This document shows, one piece after another, positions 16,726-26,578 of a DNA stretch of 64,000 nucleotides. The stretch is from Firmicutes bacterium CAG:95. Lineage in GTDB: Bacteria; Bacillota; Clostridia; Lachnospirales; Lachnospiraceae. Position numbers and translations under genes: made by a program. The stretch is from positions 28,788 to 92,787 of the forward strand of contig FR902940.1 in assembly GCA_000438155.1 (NCBI GenBank). Direction: 5' to 3'. The notes beneath the pieces were generated by a model. It searched no databases, was not told where the DNA came from, and saw only the letters and a list, made by a program, of their open reading frames with translations. The first letter of the stretch is position 1, and every line of letters begins with the position of its first letter.

Positions 16726-18174
16726 TTACGCAAGCGTTTGTATAAATGCTACTATCTTTTTTGCCGTTTCTTTTTTGTCATATTGCCTTGTTGTTTCAGA
16801 AAGTGAATCTACATAGCTGCATATACATGCCTGTTCCATTGCCTGCATGTAGTTCATAGCTTCTCGTTTTGAAACAGATATCGTTTTATTCAGAATATCT
16901 GCTATCACTTTTTGTGCCTGTTTCGAATCATCCACTTTTATTGCTCCCGGAGCACCCTTAAAAGGCTGTCCTTCCCCAAAATACAAGGTACATTTTTGCA
17001 TTAACATAGCTTCTAATATACACGTTCCCGTTTGAGTAGATACTGCAATTGCATAATGAATCAGCTCTGCTGCCGGAACCTCCAGATTAATCAGGGTAAC
17101 TCCCGGAATCTCTGAAAGTTCTTTATAAAATCCAGGTTCCCGGTGTGGCTGTACCCAATGTTCTTTAACGTATACCTTTAAACCCAGAGCCGATGCTGCA
17201 CATGCCAATGTTTCGATACTAAGCATCTGATTTTTGTATTCTCCCGCCCTGGGCATTGTTGTTTCTTCCGGTGTCTGTTGAAGGGAAAAATAAATAAATT
17301 TCTCATTCCAATCCGGTTCGACTGCAATTTTTTCATAATCCGCTAAATGATCCATTTTGCGTTCATATCGTATTGTATCCCATGTTAGCTTGGTCAATCG
17401 ACACTGTTCTTGTAAATAAAAATCTCTGTGATTTTTATATTTGGGTGAAAATTTAATGTACGGCACTTTTAATAATCTTCGCCAAAACTGCATACTGCTG
17501 TTATAAGAAAAGACTGCTTTTTTCGTATCTAATTGAATTGCTTTCTTCTCTTTTGCTGTAAATGTTGAGGCATTATCCACACGATCAACAAAAGCCGAAA
17601 AATCCTCGCCAAGCTTTCTCTCCGTGATTCCCTCTTTGTATATCTTTTCAATCGTGTATCCTACGTTTTCAATCGATGTGCCAGAAACAAAATGTCCAAT
17701 TGGTGTAATCGGTGCAAATAATGCAGTTGGAATTTTTCTTACTTTAGCAAGCGCATATAAAATATATTCCCCTGCATGATGCGGGGTTACCAGATACAAC
17801 AGAAAGTCAATTCTTTCTTTTTCAAGCAAATTATTCCAGTACTTGACATGACGATAATATACCTGCTCCAGGTAATGAAAAGAATATATATCATAATGGG
17901 ATTCCCTCATTAACATATGCATAGCCATTGCTTTATATGGAAGCATTCCTTCCAATATAAAACGCGGAATATCCCCTTCCATTTCCAAAAACTCAATGCA
18001 ATTATGACACATTGCCAAGCGAAGTGGCTTATACTCCAATTTTTCATCTCTTTTTTCGCTTTTTTCCACATCCAAAACAATTGCACGTTCCAAAGCAAAT
18101 TTCTTTTCCAACTGGCTTAAAATTTCATCTGTGATTCCGTCCCTGTCATGTATATTTCGTATGATACATCTCAT
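16726..18174 (-). CDS. Capsule-synthesis-family protein (KpsC/LipB-like), probable glycosyltransferase
   Basis: 482 residues, no membrane segments obvious. The best landmark is IYFSLQQTPEETTMPRAGEY followed by QMLSIETLACAASALG and VYVKEHWVQPHREPG, matching the pattern of the capsule-synthesis superfamily (Kdo transferases KpsC/KpsS and related surface-glycan proteins). AIAVSTQTGTCILEAML near the C-terminus resembles the donor-binding part of a GT-B fold. It lies between the ABC flippase (21 bases away) and a GT4 gene. Kdo is unlikely in a Gram-positive, so the substrate may be another acidic sugar such as the nonulosonate made by NeuB; that is a guess. Confidence 0.7.
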   Translation of the reverse strand: MRCIIRNIHDRDGITDEILSQLEKKFALERAIVLDVEKSEKRDEKLEYKPLRLAMCHNCIEFLEMEGDIPRFILEGMLPYKAMAMHMLMRESHYDIYSFHYLEQVYYRHVKYWNNLLEKERIDFLLYLVTPHHAGEYILYALAKVRKIPTALFAPITPIGHFVSGTSIENVGYTIEKIYKEGITERKLGEDFSAFVDRVDNASTFTAKEKKAIQLDTKKAVFSYNSSMQFWRRLLKVPYIKFSPKYKNHRDFYLQEQCRLTKLTWDTIRYERKMDHLADYEKIAVEPDWNEKFIYFSLQQTPEETTMPRAGEYKNQMLSIETLACAASALGLKVYVKEHWVQPHREPGFYKELSEIPGVTLINLEVPAAELIHYAIAVSTQTGTCILEAMLMQKCTLYFGEGQPFKGAPGAIKVDDSKQAQKVIADILNKTISVSKREAMNYMQAMEQACICSYVDSLSETTRQYDKKETAKKIVAFIQTLA

Positions 18175-18208
18175 TTTGTTTTCCTCTTTGCAAGTTATTC
18201 TTTTCTTA

Positions 18209-19498
18209 CTACATTTGTGTAACCTTGCATATGGTTTCGTAAAAAACTTCCCTTACATATTTTACTTCATAATTATCCTGTACAAACTGTACTGCCTTTT
18301 CTCTTACCCGCGTTGTCTTCCCAGAATCAGTTATTATTTCTTCTATGGTGTCATATAATTGCTTTTTTTCGTATGCTGTAAAAGCAATTTCGTTTTCACA
18401 TAAATATTCAAGCAACTTCATATTCTGCGGTGCATACAATAACATTGGTCTGTTAGCAGCCATATACTCCGGTATTTTGGTAGATATAGAATATTTAAAA
18501 AAACCCATCAGTATCGGATTCTGAACTTCCACATGTACTAATACGTTTGCCTCTTTTAATATTTTGTTCACTTCACTATGTGGCACCTGTTCATGAACTT
18601 CTGTAATTAAGTTGTCAAAGTAATCTTCCGGTATCATTTCCTGTGAGCCTGTGTATATTTTAAGTTTGACATTATACCCATTTTGTTTCAATTTTGTCAG
18701 TGCAGTTTCCACATCCTTTAATGCTTTCCAGCGCTCCAAATGAAGTCCCCCCGTATAAGTAAATATAATAGAATCCCCGCTGTTCTGTGATAAATTATAG
18801 AATTTTTCAAAATCAACCGCATTCATTAGTGCGATATGTGAAATACCTGTTTCTTTCTCATAGTCTTCTGCCATATAAGGACTAATAGCAAAATTAGAAA
18901 CACTTTTTACATAACATTTTTTTAAATATTTTTGCAGACATCCTTTGTACCATTTACTTCCTATGATACTCTCATTCTGTAAGTAATGTGCCCAATCGTC
19001 CATAAAATGAAGAACAATTGGAATATTATATTTTCGTGATAGTTTTAATGCAATTTTCATTACACTAACACTGGCGCCACACGTATAAATCACATCCGGG
19101 TTAAATCCTTTTAAGTATTTCTCCCAATGAATTGTACCACATACCGGAGATACATCAATAAGCCGATTAATGACTTCTCGCATGTTCCCCTGGGATGTAA
19201 CATTTTTTGCACCTTGAACATCGTTTACTGTAGAATGATTTTTTTTGGTCTTATTTAAAAGATTATGGATTTTTCTGATTAGATAATAAACCGGTACTAC
19301 ATCTAATATATACTCCGAATGTATATTGTTTCTTTTATCGTTCTCTCCTGCTTTCCTGTCCATATGCAATTCACATAAGTTTTCTGCAGGCCAACCGCTT
19401 AAAATATTTCTCAATGTAATCCCGGTTGCATTACAATTATAGATACTCTGGTTATTCAGAATTAATATATTAGGATACTTTTTCATAACTCTATTCAT
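18209..19498 (-). CDS. Glycosyltransferase, GT4-like
   Basis: 429 residues. GT-B-type features: an N-terminal half with PDVIYTCGASVSVMKIALKL and IVLHFMDDWAHYL, and a C-terminal donor half with FTYTGGLHLERWKAL, HSEVNKILKEANVLVHVEV and ISTKIPEYMAANRPMLLYAP. The E-Y-M-A-A-N-R-P part is the usual nucleotide-sugar contact region. A second ATG at 19486 is nearly as good a start; AAGAGA precedes the first closely. Donor and acceptor unknown; it belongs to the FucNAc/PseC-type segment. Confidence 0.82.
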   Translation of the reverse strand: MNRVMKKYPNILILNNQSIYNCNATGITLRNILSGWPAENLCELHMDRKAGENDKRNNIHSEYILDVVPVYYLIRKIHNLLNKTKKNHSTVNDVQGAKNVTSQGNMREVINRLIDVSPVCGTIHWEKYLKGFNPDVIYTCGASVSVMKIALKLSRKYNIPIVLHFMDDWAHYLQNESIIGSKWYKGCLQKYLKKCYVKSVSNFAISPYMAEDYEKETGISHIALMNAVDFEKFYNLSQNSGDSIIFTYTGGLHLERWKALKDVETALTKLKQNGYNVKLKIYTGSQEMIPEDYFDNLITEVHEQVPHSEVNKILKEANVLVHVEVQNPILMGFFKYSISTKIPEYMAANRPMLLYAPQNMKLLEYLCENEIAFTAYEKKQLYDTIEEIITDSGKTTRVREKAVQFVQDNYEVKYVREVFYETICKVTQM

Positions 19499-19512
19499 TC
19501 TCTTTGCATATT

Positions 19513-20652
19513 TTATACTTCAATGAAATCTCTCACCTGTTGAATATATCTTTCATAGCAGAATTCCGTTTCTGCCGTTTTCTTTGCTTCTCGCTTTATC
19601 TGTTCAATCTCATTTCTTTTAAGTGCCAAAATTTTTCTCAATGCTATTCCGACAGAGACATCTGTATTATCTCTTATGATGACAGCATTAACTCCATCAT
19701 TCAGATAACTTTTTAAATCCGAAGAAAAATTACAAAGCATTGCCGTTCCATGCATCATCGCCTCAACTGCTTTCGTAGGGAATCCCGCCTGCGCATATCT
19801 TTCTTTCTCCGGACGAAGCAAAAAAGAAAAATCCGTTCTTATAAGTGCCTTTTGTACCTCTTCTCTGCTTACCCTGCCATAGACATTCACTTCTTTCGGT
19901 ATCCGTGAGATGCCTGTGCGCTTTTTTAACATTTCTTCATTTATTCCATATATATCTATCTGAAACTTACTACGTTCTTCATCACTTAACACATCAACTG
20001 CTGAGAGTAACTGTATAATTTCGTCCTTTCCTCCCATGTTTCCAGCGTACATAATTCGAATTTTGTCGTTTTGTTCGGTATGCTCAAACTCATATTTATC
20101 CATGATAACCGGTATTTTTGTTGTTCTTAATCCCTTACTTTGAAAGTGATTATATAAAAAACTACTTATAGCAATTACACGGACAGGTTTCCGTATTATG
20201 AAACAATTAAGTAAATCATTTGCAATATAAGACTTATCCCATCTGCCCCTTTTAAATTCACATGGTGAATACCATTCTTTACTATCATGAATCAGCGTAG
20301 TATTTTTTAGCTCTCCCATACGAAGCAACATGTTGATACAGTTAAATGGCAACTCAGAAAAATGAATTATTGCGGGGGAACCTTTACGCTCACATACTAT
20401 ATTATCCAGTATTTTCGCCACTTTCTTTTTCAGACCAAAATAAAACGAAAAATGAGCCCATATCGTTTTTCGTTCTTCAAATATGCTATAGCAACAAATT
20501 CCTTTGTATTTATAAATATTTTTCTGTCGACCTTGCGATATTACAATCACATCATAGCCCAGTTGTTGATAAATCTTTGCAAATGCCAAATCTCGAACAG
20601 CTCCCGCATCATTATCCGGGAAATCGTTCAGGCCGATTATTACCGCATACAT
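19513..20652 (-). CDS. Glycosyltransferase, GT4 family
   Basis: 379 residues, GT-B fold. The N-terminal part has LNDFPDNDAGAVRDLAFAKI, a typical acceptor-side glycine loop, and the C-terminal part MYAGNMGGKDEIIQLLSAV, VNVYGRVSREEVQKAL and AGFPTKAVEAMMHGTAMLC, where the E-A-M-x-x-G-T stretch binds the nucleotide sugar. Start ATG 20652 shares a base with the stop of the gene before it. Sugar specificity cannot be read from the sequence. Confidence 0.87.
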   Translation of the reverse strand: MYAVIIGLNDFPDNDAGAVRDLAFAKIYQQLGYDVIVISQGRQKNIYKYKGICCYSIFEERKTIWAHFSFYFGLKKKVAKILDNIVCERKGSPAIIHFSELPFNCINMLLRMGELKNTTLIHDSKEWYSPCEFKRGRWDKSYIANDLLNCFIIRKPVRVIAISSFLYNHFQSKGLRTTKIPVIMDKYEFEHTEQNDKIRIMYAGNMGGKDEIIQLLSAVDVLSDEERSKFQIDIYGINEEMLKKRTGISRIPKEVNVYGRVSREEVQKALIRTDFSFLLRPEKERYAQAGFPTKAVEAMMHGTAMLCNFSSDLKSYLNDGVNAVIIRDNTDVSVGIALRKILALKRNEIEQIKREAKKTAETEFCYERYIQQVRDFIEV

Positions 20653-21818
20653 TATTTATCCTCTTTCACACATTGTTTAAGGTTTTCATAAAAGGTAATT
20701 CTACGTTTCATTAGCAAATCTGAACTATATTGTTTCACATTCGCTATGTTTTTTTTGCTCATGTTCTCTAATTCCTGCGGATTATTAATAAGATAGCAGA
20801 TTTTTTCCACAATTCCCTGCACATCGGTAGGTGCAAACAAATATTCCTTGTCCAATAATTCTGGCAATCCTCCCACATTACTTGCTATGCACGGAAGTCC
20901 TACCGCCATTGCTTCAATAATTGTTCGTGGAAGTCCTTCTGATTTAGATGGAAAAACCATCAAATCACATGTTTTTAAAAACTCAAGCATCTTTTCATGT
21001 CCACTGATTCTTCCAATAAAATGTACAATATCTTCCGTTCCTTTTTCCTTGGCATATTCTTCGAATTCAGGAATTTTTGTTCCTTCTCCCACAAAATATA
21101 CCTGAACAAAATACCCTTCCACTTTTATACGTGATATTGCATCGATTAACGTAACATGTCCTTTCCCATCACTTTCAATTGCATTGGATACGTGTACAAT
21201 TCTTAATGGTTCCTGTCCTGTGTATCTCTTAGGAGCCGTCGCAATATCCTCTTCCTTTATTTCTGCACTTGAATAAGAACTTACAAATTGATGCTGTTCA
21301 TCTGCAGGATATTCTTTTTGCAGCATCTCACGTGTAACATAGGATACTCCTGATGCACTTTTAATCATTCTTTTAATAAAAAAAACATTTATTATTTTTT
21401 GAAATTCTGACAATTCTTCCAGTGTCTTTGGATTATTAACAATCTCCACAGCATACGGACGATTACGTTTTCGGAACATGTACATTAGAAAACTTTCAAT
21501 TTGCGCAATCCGAAAAATATAGCAATCACTTCTTTTGCCCTCTTCCCGCATAATTCCCGCAAGCCGCAGTATCTTCTTTGCCATTCCTCTAATTCCGCGA
21601 TACCAGGGTAACTCAATAATGGTTACCCCTTTACCACTGACCTTTTGCATTTTCATCTCAGACTTATATGCATCAGGTTTGACCTTTCCCATCAACATAA
21701 CTTCATCAAATACTGCCAGATATCTTTTCAGGAAATCATAATTATATACTGTTGGAGAGTAGAAATTACCTGCTTTATCCTTGTATAAATGTACACTTCC
21801 CGTAACCAAAACTTTCAT
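20652..21818 (-). CDS. Glycosyltransferase, GT4 family
   Basis: 388 residues from ATG 21816-21818, chosen because GAGGAG lies just upstream; the longer in-frame start at 21842 would overlap capE. GT-B features: IVHVSNAIESDGKGHVTLID, VYFVGEGTKIPEFEEYA, VHFIGRISGHEKMLEFLKTC and VFPSKSEGLPRTIIEAMAVG, the last being the classic E-x7-E retaining GT4 motif. It shares a base with the next transferase gene. Expected to add one sugar of the repeat unit on the cytoplasmic side. Confidence 0.9.
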   Translation of the reverse strand: MKVLVTGSVHLYKDKAGNFYSPTVYNYDFLKRYLAVFDEVMLMGKVKPDAYKSEMKMQKVSGKGVTIIELPWYRGIRGMAKKILRLAGIMREEGKRSDCYIFRIAQIESFLMYMFRKRNRPYAVEIVNNPKTLEELSEFQKIINVFFIKRMIKSASGVSYVTREMLQKEYPADEQHQFVSSYSSAEIKEEDIATAPKRYTGQEPLRIVHVSNAIESDGKGHVTLIDAISRIKVEGYFVQVYFVGEGTKIPEFEEYAKEKGTEDIVHFIGRISGHEKMLEFLKTCDLMVFPSKSEGLPRTIIEAMAVGLPCIASNVGGLPELLDKEYLFAPTDVQGIVEKICYLINNPQELENMSKKNIANVKQYSSDLLMKRRITFYENLKQCVKEDK

Positions 21819-21828
21819 TTTTTCTCCT

Positions 21829-22833
21829 CTATAAAAGTTCATTTCTCACATAATCAGTTGTCAATAATTTTTCAACTGTTCCATCTACATCCAATAACGT
21901 TGTATTGTTACTTGTATATGCTTCATCACTTTCAGTTTGTACATTTCCCTGTACAAAATATTTATCATAATTCAAGTCACGCTCATCCGCAGCAATTCTA
22001 AAATAGTTACCCAGGTCCTCTGAACGTAATCTTTCTTCCTTGGTCATAAGCGTTTCATACAACTTTTCTCCATGGCGCGTTCCGATAATATGTGTCGGTG
22101 TATCACCAAATAACTTCTTAACCGCATCCGCTAATGTCTGAATTGTAGATGCATCCGCTTTCTGAATAAAAAGATCCCCGGGATTTGCATGTTCAAACGC
22201 AAATGTTACAAGGTCAACGGCTTCATCCAAGTTCATCAAAAATCTTGTCATGTTCGGATTTGTAATTGTAATTGGTTTTCCTGCCTTGATTTGGTCTATA
22301 AACAAAGGAATAACACTTCCCCTACTGCACATTACATTTCCATATCTTGTGCAACATATTACAGTTCCTGTATCCTTTACTTCCCGAGCCTTTGCATGGA
22401 TAACCTTTTCCATCATTGCTTTACTCATACCCATTGCATTGATTGGATATGCTGCTTTATCGGTCGACAAGCAGACAATTTTTTTAACCCCCGCATTTAT
22501 TGCTGCATTTAACACATTATTTGTGCCTTCAATATTTGTTCTGACAGCTTCCATTGGAAAGAATTCACAGGAAGGAACCTGCTTCAATGCAGCGGCATGA
22601 AATATATAATCAACTCCACGCATTACACTCGTTAAACTATCTGGATTTCTTACATCACCAATATAAAATTTAAGTTTCTCGCTATTATACAGTTTTCGCA
22701 TATCATCCTGTTTCTTTTCATCTCTGGAAAAAATGCGTATTTCCTTAATATCAGAATCCAGATACTTCTTTAACACCGCATTTCCAAAAGATCCTGTTCC
22801 GCCAGTTATTAAAAGTGTTTTTCCCTTAAACAT
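21829..22833 (-). CDS. capE: UDP-N-acetylglucosamine 4,6-dehydratase (inverting, CapE/PseB type)
   Basis: 334 residues. Opens KTLLITGGTGSFGNAVLKKY, then IRIFSRDEKKQDDMR, HAAALKQVPSCEFFPMEA, LSTDKAAYPINAMGMSK (Asp, Lys and Tyr-region of the modified SDR site) and TRYGNVMCSRGSVIPLF. This is the CapE/WbjB/FlaA1 group that converts UDP-GlcNAc to the C5-inverted 4-keto-6-deoxy sugar, first step to UDP-L-FucNAc with CapF and CapG here, and also the PseC substrate. Overlaps the WbuB-like gene by eight bases. Confidence 0.94.
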   Translation of the reverse strand: MFKGKTLLITGGTGSFGNAVLKKYLDSDIKEIRIFSRDEKKQDDMRKLYNSEKLKFYIGDVRNPDSLTSVMRGVDYIFHAAALKQVPSCEFFPMEAVRTNIEGTNNVLNAAINAGVKKIVCLSTDKAAYPINAMGMSKAMMEKVIHAKAREVKDTGTVICCTRYGNVMCSRGSVIPLFIDQIKAGKPITITNPNMTRFLMNLDEAVDLVTFAFEHANPGDLFIQKADASTIQTLADAVKKLFGDTPTHIIGTRHGEKLYETLMTKEERLRSEDLGNYFRIAADERDLNYDKYFVQGNVQTESDEAYTSNNTTLLDVDGTVEKLLTTDYVRNELL

Positions 22834-24034
22834 TACTTAATCCTCTCATTTCTTCTTCTAATTGATTTATTAAATGTTCTCTGGAAAACATTTGTTTTCC
22901 ATATAAGTATCCATTACTACTATACTCTTGTAATTGTTTCTTGTCCACATTGCTTATCCACTGTGCTTTTCTGATAAGTTCATCTGCAGATATTTCGTCT
23001 GTAACGATACCAGCTTTCGCTTCCAGAATTATTTTCTTTGCTTCTCCTTGTACGCACCCTAAAACGGGCATTCCACAAGCCAAATAAGTTTGCAGCTTTG
23101 CCGGAACCGTCATTCTGAAAATTGGCGAGTCTTTTAATATCAATAATGCCACATCTGCTTGGTGGAGCAATTGTGGAATTTCACGTTCCTCTCTATTTCC
23201 ATAAAAGAGAATTTTCTTGTCCAACCCCATTTTTTTTGTCTTGTTTTCAAGACTCTCCCTGTTTCGTCCATCACCTACTAGTATCCATCGCACACACCTT
23301 TCCCGCATTTTACTTGCTGCTTCAATTACTAATTCAAGGCCTTGTCCTTCTCCAAGGTTTCCAGTGAATATAATATCAAAAAACTCTCTTTTACCATGTG
23401 CCTTATAGCAGTTGGAGTCTACTGTGGAAAATTGCGGCCAATATTTCACTTTGTTTTGCTCTTTGTCCGTTTGTGGAAGCCTCCTTTGTATACTTGGTAT
23501 AAACTGGCGTGAAGCTGTCAGTAGAAGGTCGCAATTTAAATATATCTTATGAACCAACCTCTCCAGCATATAAAGGATTGCTTTATTTTTTAATCCTGTA
23601 ATTGCCACAACATTTTCCGGCCACAAATCTTGCACATTCATAATCACCGGAACGCCTGTCTTTTTCTTCAAACGAAGTGCCGGCATACAACATGTTATTG
23701 GTGAAGTTTCAAACACATAAATTATATCCGGGTGGAACCCTTTTACCATTTTCACTCGAGCATTTCCAAACACCCAAAAAGACAAATAATTCAGAATCAT
23801 GCCTATAGAAGAGTGTCCTCTTGGTATAATTGGAATTCTAACCACTTCCAGTTCATTCCAAACCTCTTTCTGTATCCCCCAAAAGGTATAGCCCGGATAT
23901 ATTTTCCCCTGAGGATAATTTGGTTTCCCCGTAAAAACTCTGATTTCATGTCCTCGCTTTTTTAATTCTAGAGCTAATTCATTTATGCGAAACCTTTCCG
24001 GGAAGAAATACTGTGTTACAATAAGAATTTTCAT
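22826..24034 (-). CDS. WbuB-like glycosyltransferase (probable L-FucNAc transferase)
   Basis: 402 residues from ATG 24032-24034, with GGGGA about eight bases upstream; the longer frame would begin inside the preceding gene. The N-terminus KILIVTQYFFPERFRINELA followed by TGKPNYPQGKIYPGY is characteristic of the WbuB/WcaI-like GT4 group, in which WbuB transfers L-FucNAc. C-terminal: FTGNLGEGQGLELVIEAASK, LFYGNREEREIPQLLHQADV, VPAKLQTYLACGMPVLG. Direct contact with capE fits L-FucNAc as donor, an inference from family and neighbour. Confidence 0.86.
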   Translation of the reverse strand: MKILIVTQYFFPERFRINELALELKKRGHEIRVFTGKPNYPQGKIYPGYTFWGIQKEVWNELEVVRIPIIPRGHSSIGMILNYLSFWVFGNARVKMVKGFHPDIIYVFETSPITCCMPALRLKKKTGVPVIMNVQDLWPENVVAITGLKNKAILYMLERLVHKIYLNCDLLLTASRQFIPSIQRRLPQTDKEQNKVKYWPQFSTVDSNCYKAHGKREFFDIIFTGNLGEGQGLELVIEAASKMRERCVRWILVGDGRNRESLENKTKKMGLDKKILFYGNREEREIPQLLHQADVALLILKDSPIFRMTVPAKLQTYLACGMPVLGCVQGEAKKIILEAKAGIVTDEISADELIRKAQWISNVDKKQLQEYSSNGYLYGKQMFSREHLINQLEEEMRGLSNV

Positions 24035-24044
24035 GTGAATTCCC

Positions 24045-26552
24045 CTAGCAAATAAGTACGCCCACCTTTCCAATTAATTCAAGACATACCTTTCCCTCTT
24101 CATTATATTTTACTTTATAAAATGAGCCATTTTCAACCGAATCTGGTTCTTCAAAAAGACCCCGATAAGAATCAATAAAATAATCTTCCGATTTCATAAT
24201 GAAAACATATTGATATTCTCGAAGTTCATCCGCAAATTCATCTTCTGATACATACCGGATTTTCTCGTTTGGCATCATTTCCGGATGATTCTTAATATGT
24301 TCTTTATATATGGACTCAGAAGCACACATTCCATCATTTCCTCTGATTGAAACTCGCATCCATGGTGAAACAGTTCCCGCAAATACGTGCTTGTTATCGC
24401 CTCTCCCATTATTTGTAATATAATAAACACGATCTCCTATTTTTGCTGTGCTTTGCGTCATTTTCTCTATATCGTCAAAGGGATACATGTATTCGCTGTT
24501 AAATCCGCGTCCTGTATTTTTATTTATAATAAAATTTAATGGTGTGCTAATTATAATCAAACAGCAAATTGCCAAAGCCAGTACTGCTTTTTTTATATAA
24601 AATGAATGTTTGAAATTTGTTGAGTGATTTATTGCATATACTTTTTCTAAATTCTGCAAAAGTAATATCAGTATAAACAATACCATTACGATACCATAAG
24701 ACCCCATATATCTCTCATGCGAATCTACTACCGTTCCACTATAAACATTATAGAGCCGAATTCGGGATACTAAGATTATGGCACCATAGCCTATCGCTCC
24801 AATTGTAAGCAATACCGATTTTTTCAGGATATCCGTTTTATATTTCTTACGCTTTAATCCCAACCAGACGAAGGCACTTACCATTTGTAATGTGACTACG
24901 ACTCCCATATAGGAAGCATTATACCATCCCAGTTCCCACGTGTTCTCTGTCCACATATCCTTTAAAAAAGTTATCCATAGCTGTTTCTGTTGTGCATCCG
25001 GTTCTGCTTTTACGAGCTTGTTATATATTTTTGATGAAAATGTTTCTGTTGTTGTCTCTGCCTGTGTTTCTTTTATATCTGAGGAACTGTTGCTTACTGT
25101 CTTCACTTCATCTATTGCTATCTCTTTTTTAGAATATCTGTCAAAAGATACAAAGGAAAGTATAATGGTGCCCAAAAACAATATAATCCAAATCCACTTT
25201 GAAAATTTTCTTTTCTCAAGGACATAATCCAAAGCTAAAATTCCTACAAACAGCAGGGCGAAAAAAATTCCATACCGCTTTGTTAATGTCAAGGCTATCA
25301 GCCCCAACGTCAATCTGACCACGTTAAATCCTGTTATGCCTTCCTGCAACCAACATACCATTAAATAAGCCATGATTGCTCCCAGCAGGCTATCTGCATA
25401 CACGGTACAGAAGGAATCGTTAATAAACATGATTGGCACTAACACTGTTGCCAGTACCAGTGGGATTATATAAAAAGAATGCTTTTTTTCCGTTTTCCAG
25501 CAAACCGCCAATAAGGAAACCATTGTAATCTGATATCCCACATAAGTTATGGGTTCGCTAAACAGGCCATTCCAATAGGTAAAAAAGTACTCCAGCAACG
25601 TGGCAAATGGCGGATAATCCAATGCCGCAACCGTAGTGTACGGATGCTTTGACATGGAATTGAAATAAAACATATCTTTAATTGCTGTTCCCCAATGGAT
25701 ATATTCATCACATCTTGTATACCAAATTCCACGATTATAAATCAATAGCCCAGCAAAAATAACAGCGAATATTATCATGGAAGGACAGTAAATCTGAGAT
25801 AACCTCATTTTGTTTTTATTAAATTGATAAATAATACTTACAAACAAGATGAGTGCAATCAGAATTACTAAATAGATTCCCTCTTCCAAATGATTACCCA
25901 ATCCAAAAATATATAAAACTGTTCCGATACTCAGAACTCCAAGTCCCACTGTTTCTTCAAATCTCTTATTCCAAAGCAGCATATAGAAAACACCAAAACT
26001 ATATAGCACAAAAAGCATCAGTGCCAGCCAGAACAGTACCGTATACTTTACAAATGCAATTTTTATTGTGATTCCTGTATTAATATCCTTATTGCCGATT
26101 TCTCCCCCTGCATAGTTTTCACTTCCATACAGATAAATCCCATTTCCCTCCTGTACCTCACCATACTTTAACTGAAACATATACTGTGAAGTTATATCTA
26201 ATGGCTGATGATTAAAGTCTAAGACCAATTCTCCCTGCTCACCCTCATTACATTCCACATAAACATCCTGAGAAATCAAAATCTGTCCTGTTTTATTATT
26301 AATAAAAGAGACCTTTATGTCCCCTTTTATCTGCTCCTTTGCCAGAAAAGGAATCGTAATATGCTCTATCCACTTTACATTAGGTGCCCATGTCTGGCTT
26401 GCAGTTCCTGCACCGACATCATACCATACCGTTGTATCATCCGGTGCCACAACTGTATCCAAAAGTTGCCATCTGTTAATAAAACATACTCCCATCCCAA
26501 TAATAATGATAATATAAATTAAATTTCTTTTCAACGTATCCCGAATAGTCAT
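24045..26552 (-). CDS. Large multi-spanning membrane protein, GT-C-like
   Basis: 835 residues. One N-terminal helix (about 11-27), an extracytoplasmic beta-rich segment to about residue 165, then some ten or more hydrophobic helices and a C-terminal soluble domain from about 700. RCDEYIHWGTAIKDMF in the first loop after helices resembles the acidic D-E motif of GT-C enzymes that use lipid-linked sugars. A long charged loop with Ser/Thr-rich residues (SNSSSDIKETQAETTTETFS) sits near 495-515. Start ATG 26552 has GAGGAG seven bases away. It may add a side-chain sugar outside the membrane. No named family recognised. Confidence 0.7.
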   Translation of the reverse strand: MTIRDTLKRNLIYIIIIIGMGVCFINRWQLLDTVVAPDDTTVWYDVGAGTASQTWAPNVKWIEHITIPFLAKEQIKGDIKVSFINNKTGQILISQDVYVECNEGEQGELVLDFNHQPLDITSQYMFQLKYGEVQEGNGIYLYGSENYAGGEIGNKDINTGITIKIAFVKYTVLFWLALMLFVLYSFGVFYMLLWNKRFEETVGLGVLSIGTVLYIFGLGNHLEEGIYLVILIALILFVSIIYQFNKNKMRLSQIYCPSMIIFAVIFAGLLIYNRGIWYTRCDEYIHWGTAIKDMFYFNSMSKHPYTTVAALDYPPFATLLEYFFTYWNGLFSEPITYVGYQITMVSLLAVCWKTEKKHSFYIIPLVLATVLVPIMFINDSFCTVYADSLLGAIMAYLMVCWLQEGITGFNVVRLTLGLIALTLTKRYGIFFALLFVGILALDYVLEKRKFSKWIWIILFLGTIILSFVSFDRYSKKEIAIDEVKTVSNSSSDIKETQAETTTETFSSKIYNKLVKAEPDAQQKQLWITFLKDMWTENTWELGWYNASYMGVVVTLQMVSAFVWLGLKRKKYKTDILKKSVLLTIGAIGYGAIILVSRIRLYNVYSGTVVDSHERYMGSYGIVMVLFILILLLQNLEKVYAINHSTNFKHSFYIKKAVLALAICCLIIISTPLNFIINKNTGRGFNSEYMYPFDDIEKMTQSTAKIGDRVYYITNNGRGDNKHVFAGTVSPWMRVSIRGNDGMCASESIYKEHIKNHPEMMPNEKIRYVSEDEFADELREYQYVFIMKSEDYFIDSYRGLFEEPDSVENGSFYKVKYNEEGKVCLELIGKVGVLIC

Positions 26553-26578
26553 TCATATACTCCTCTTTATTCAATTCT

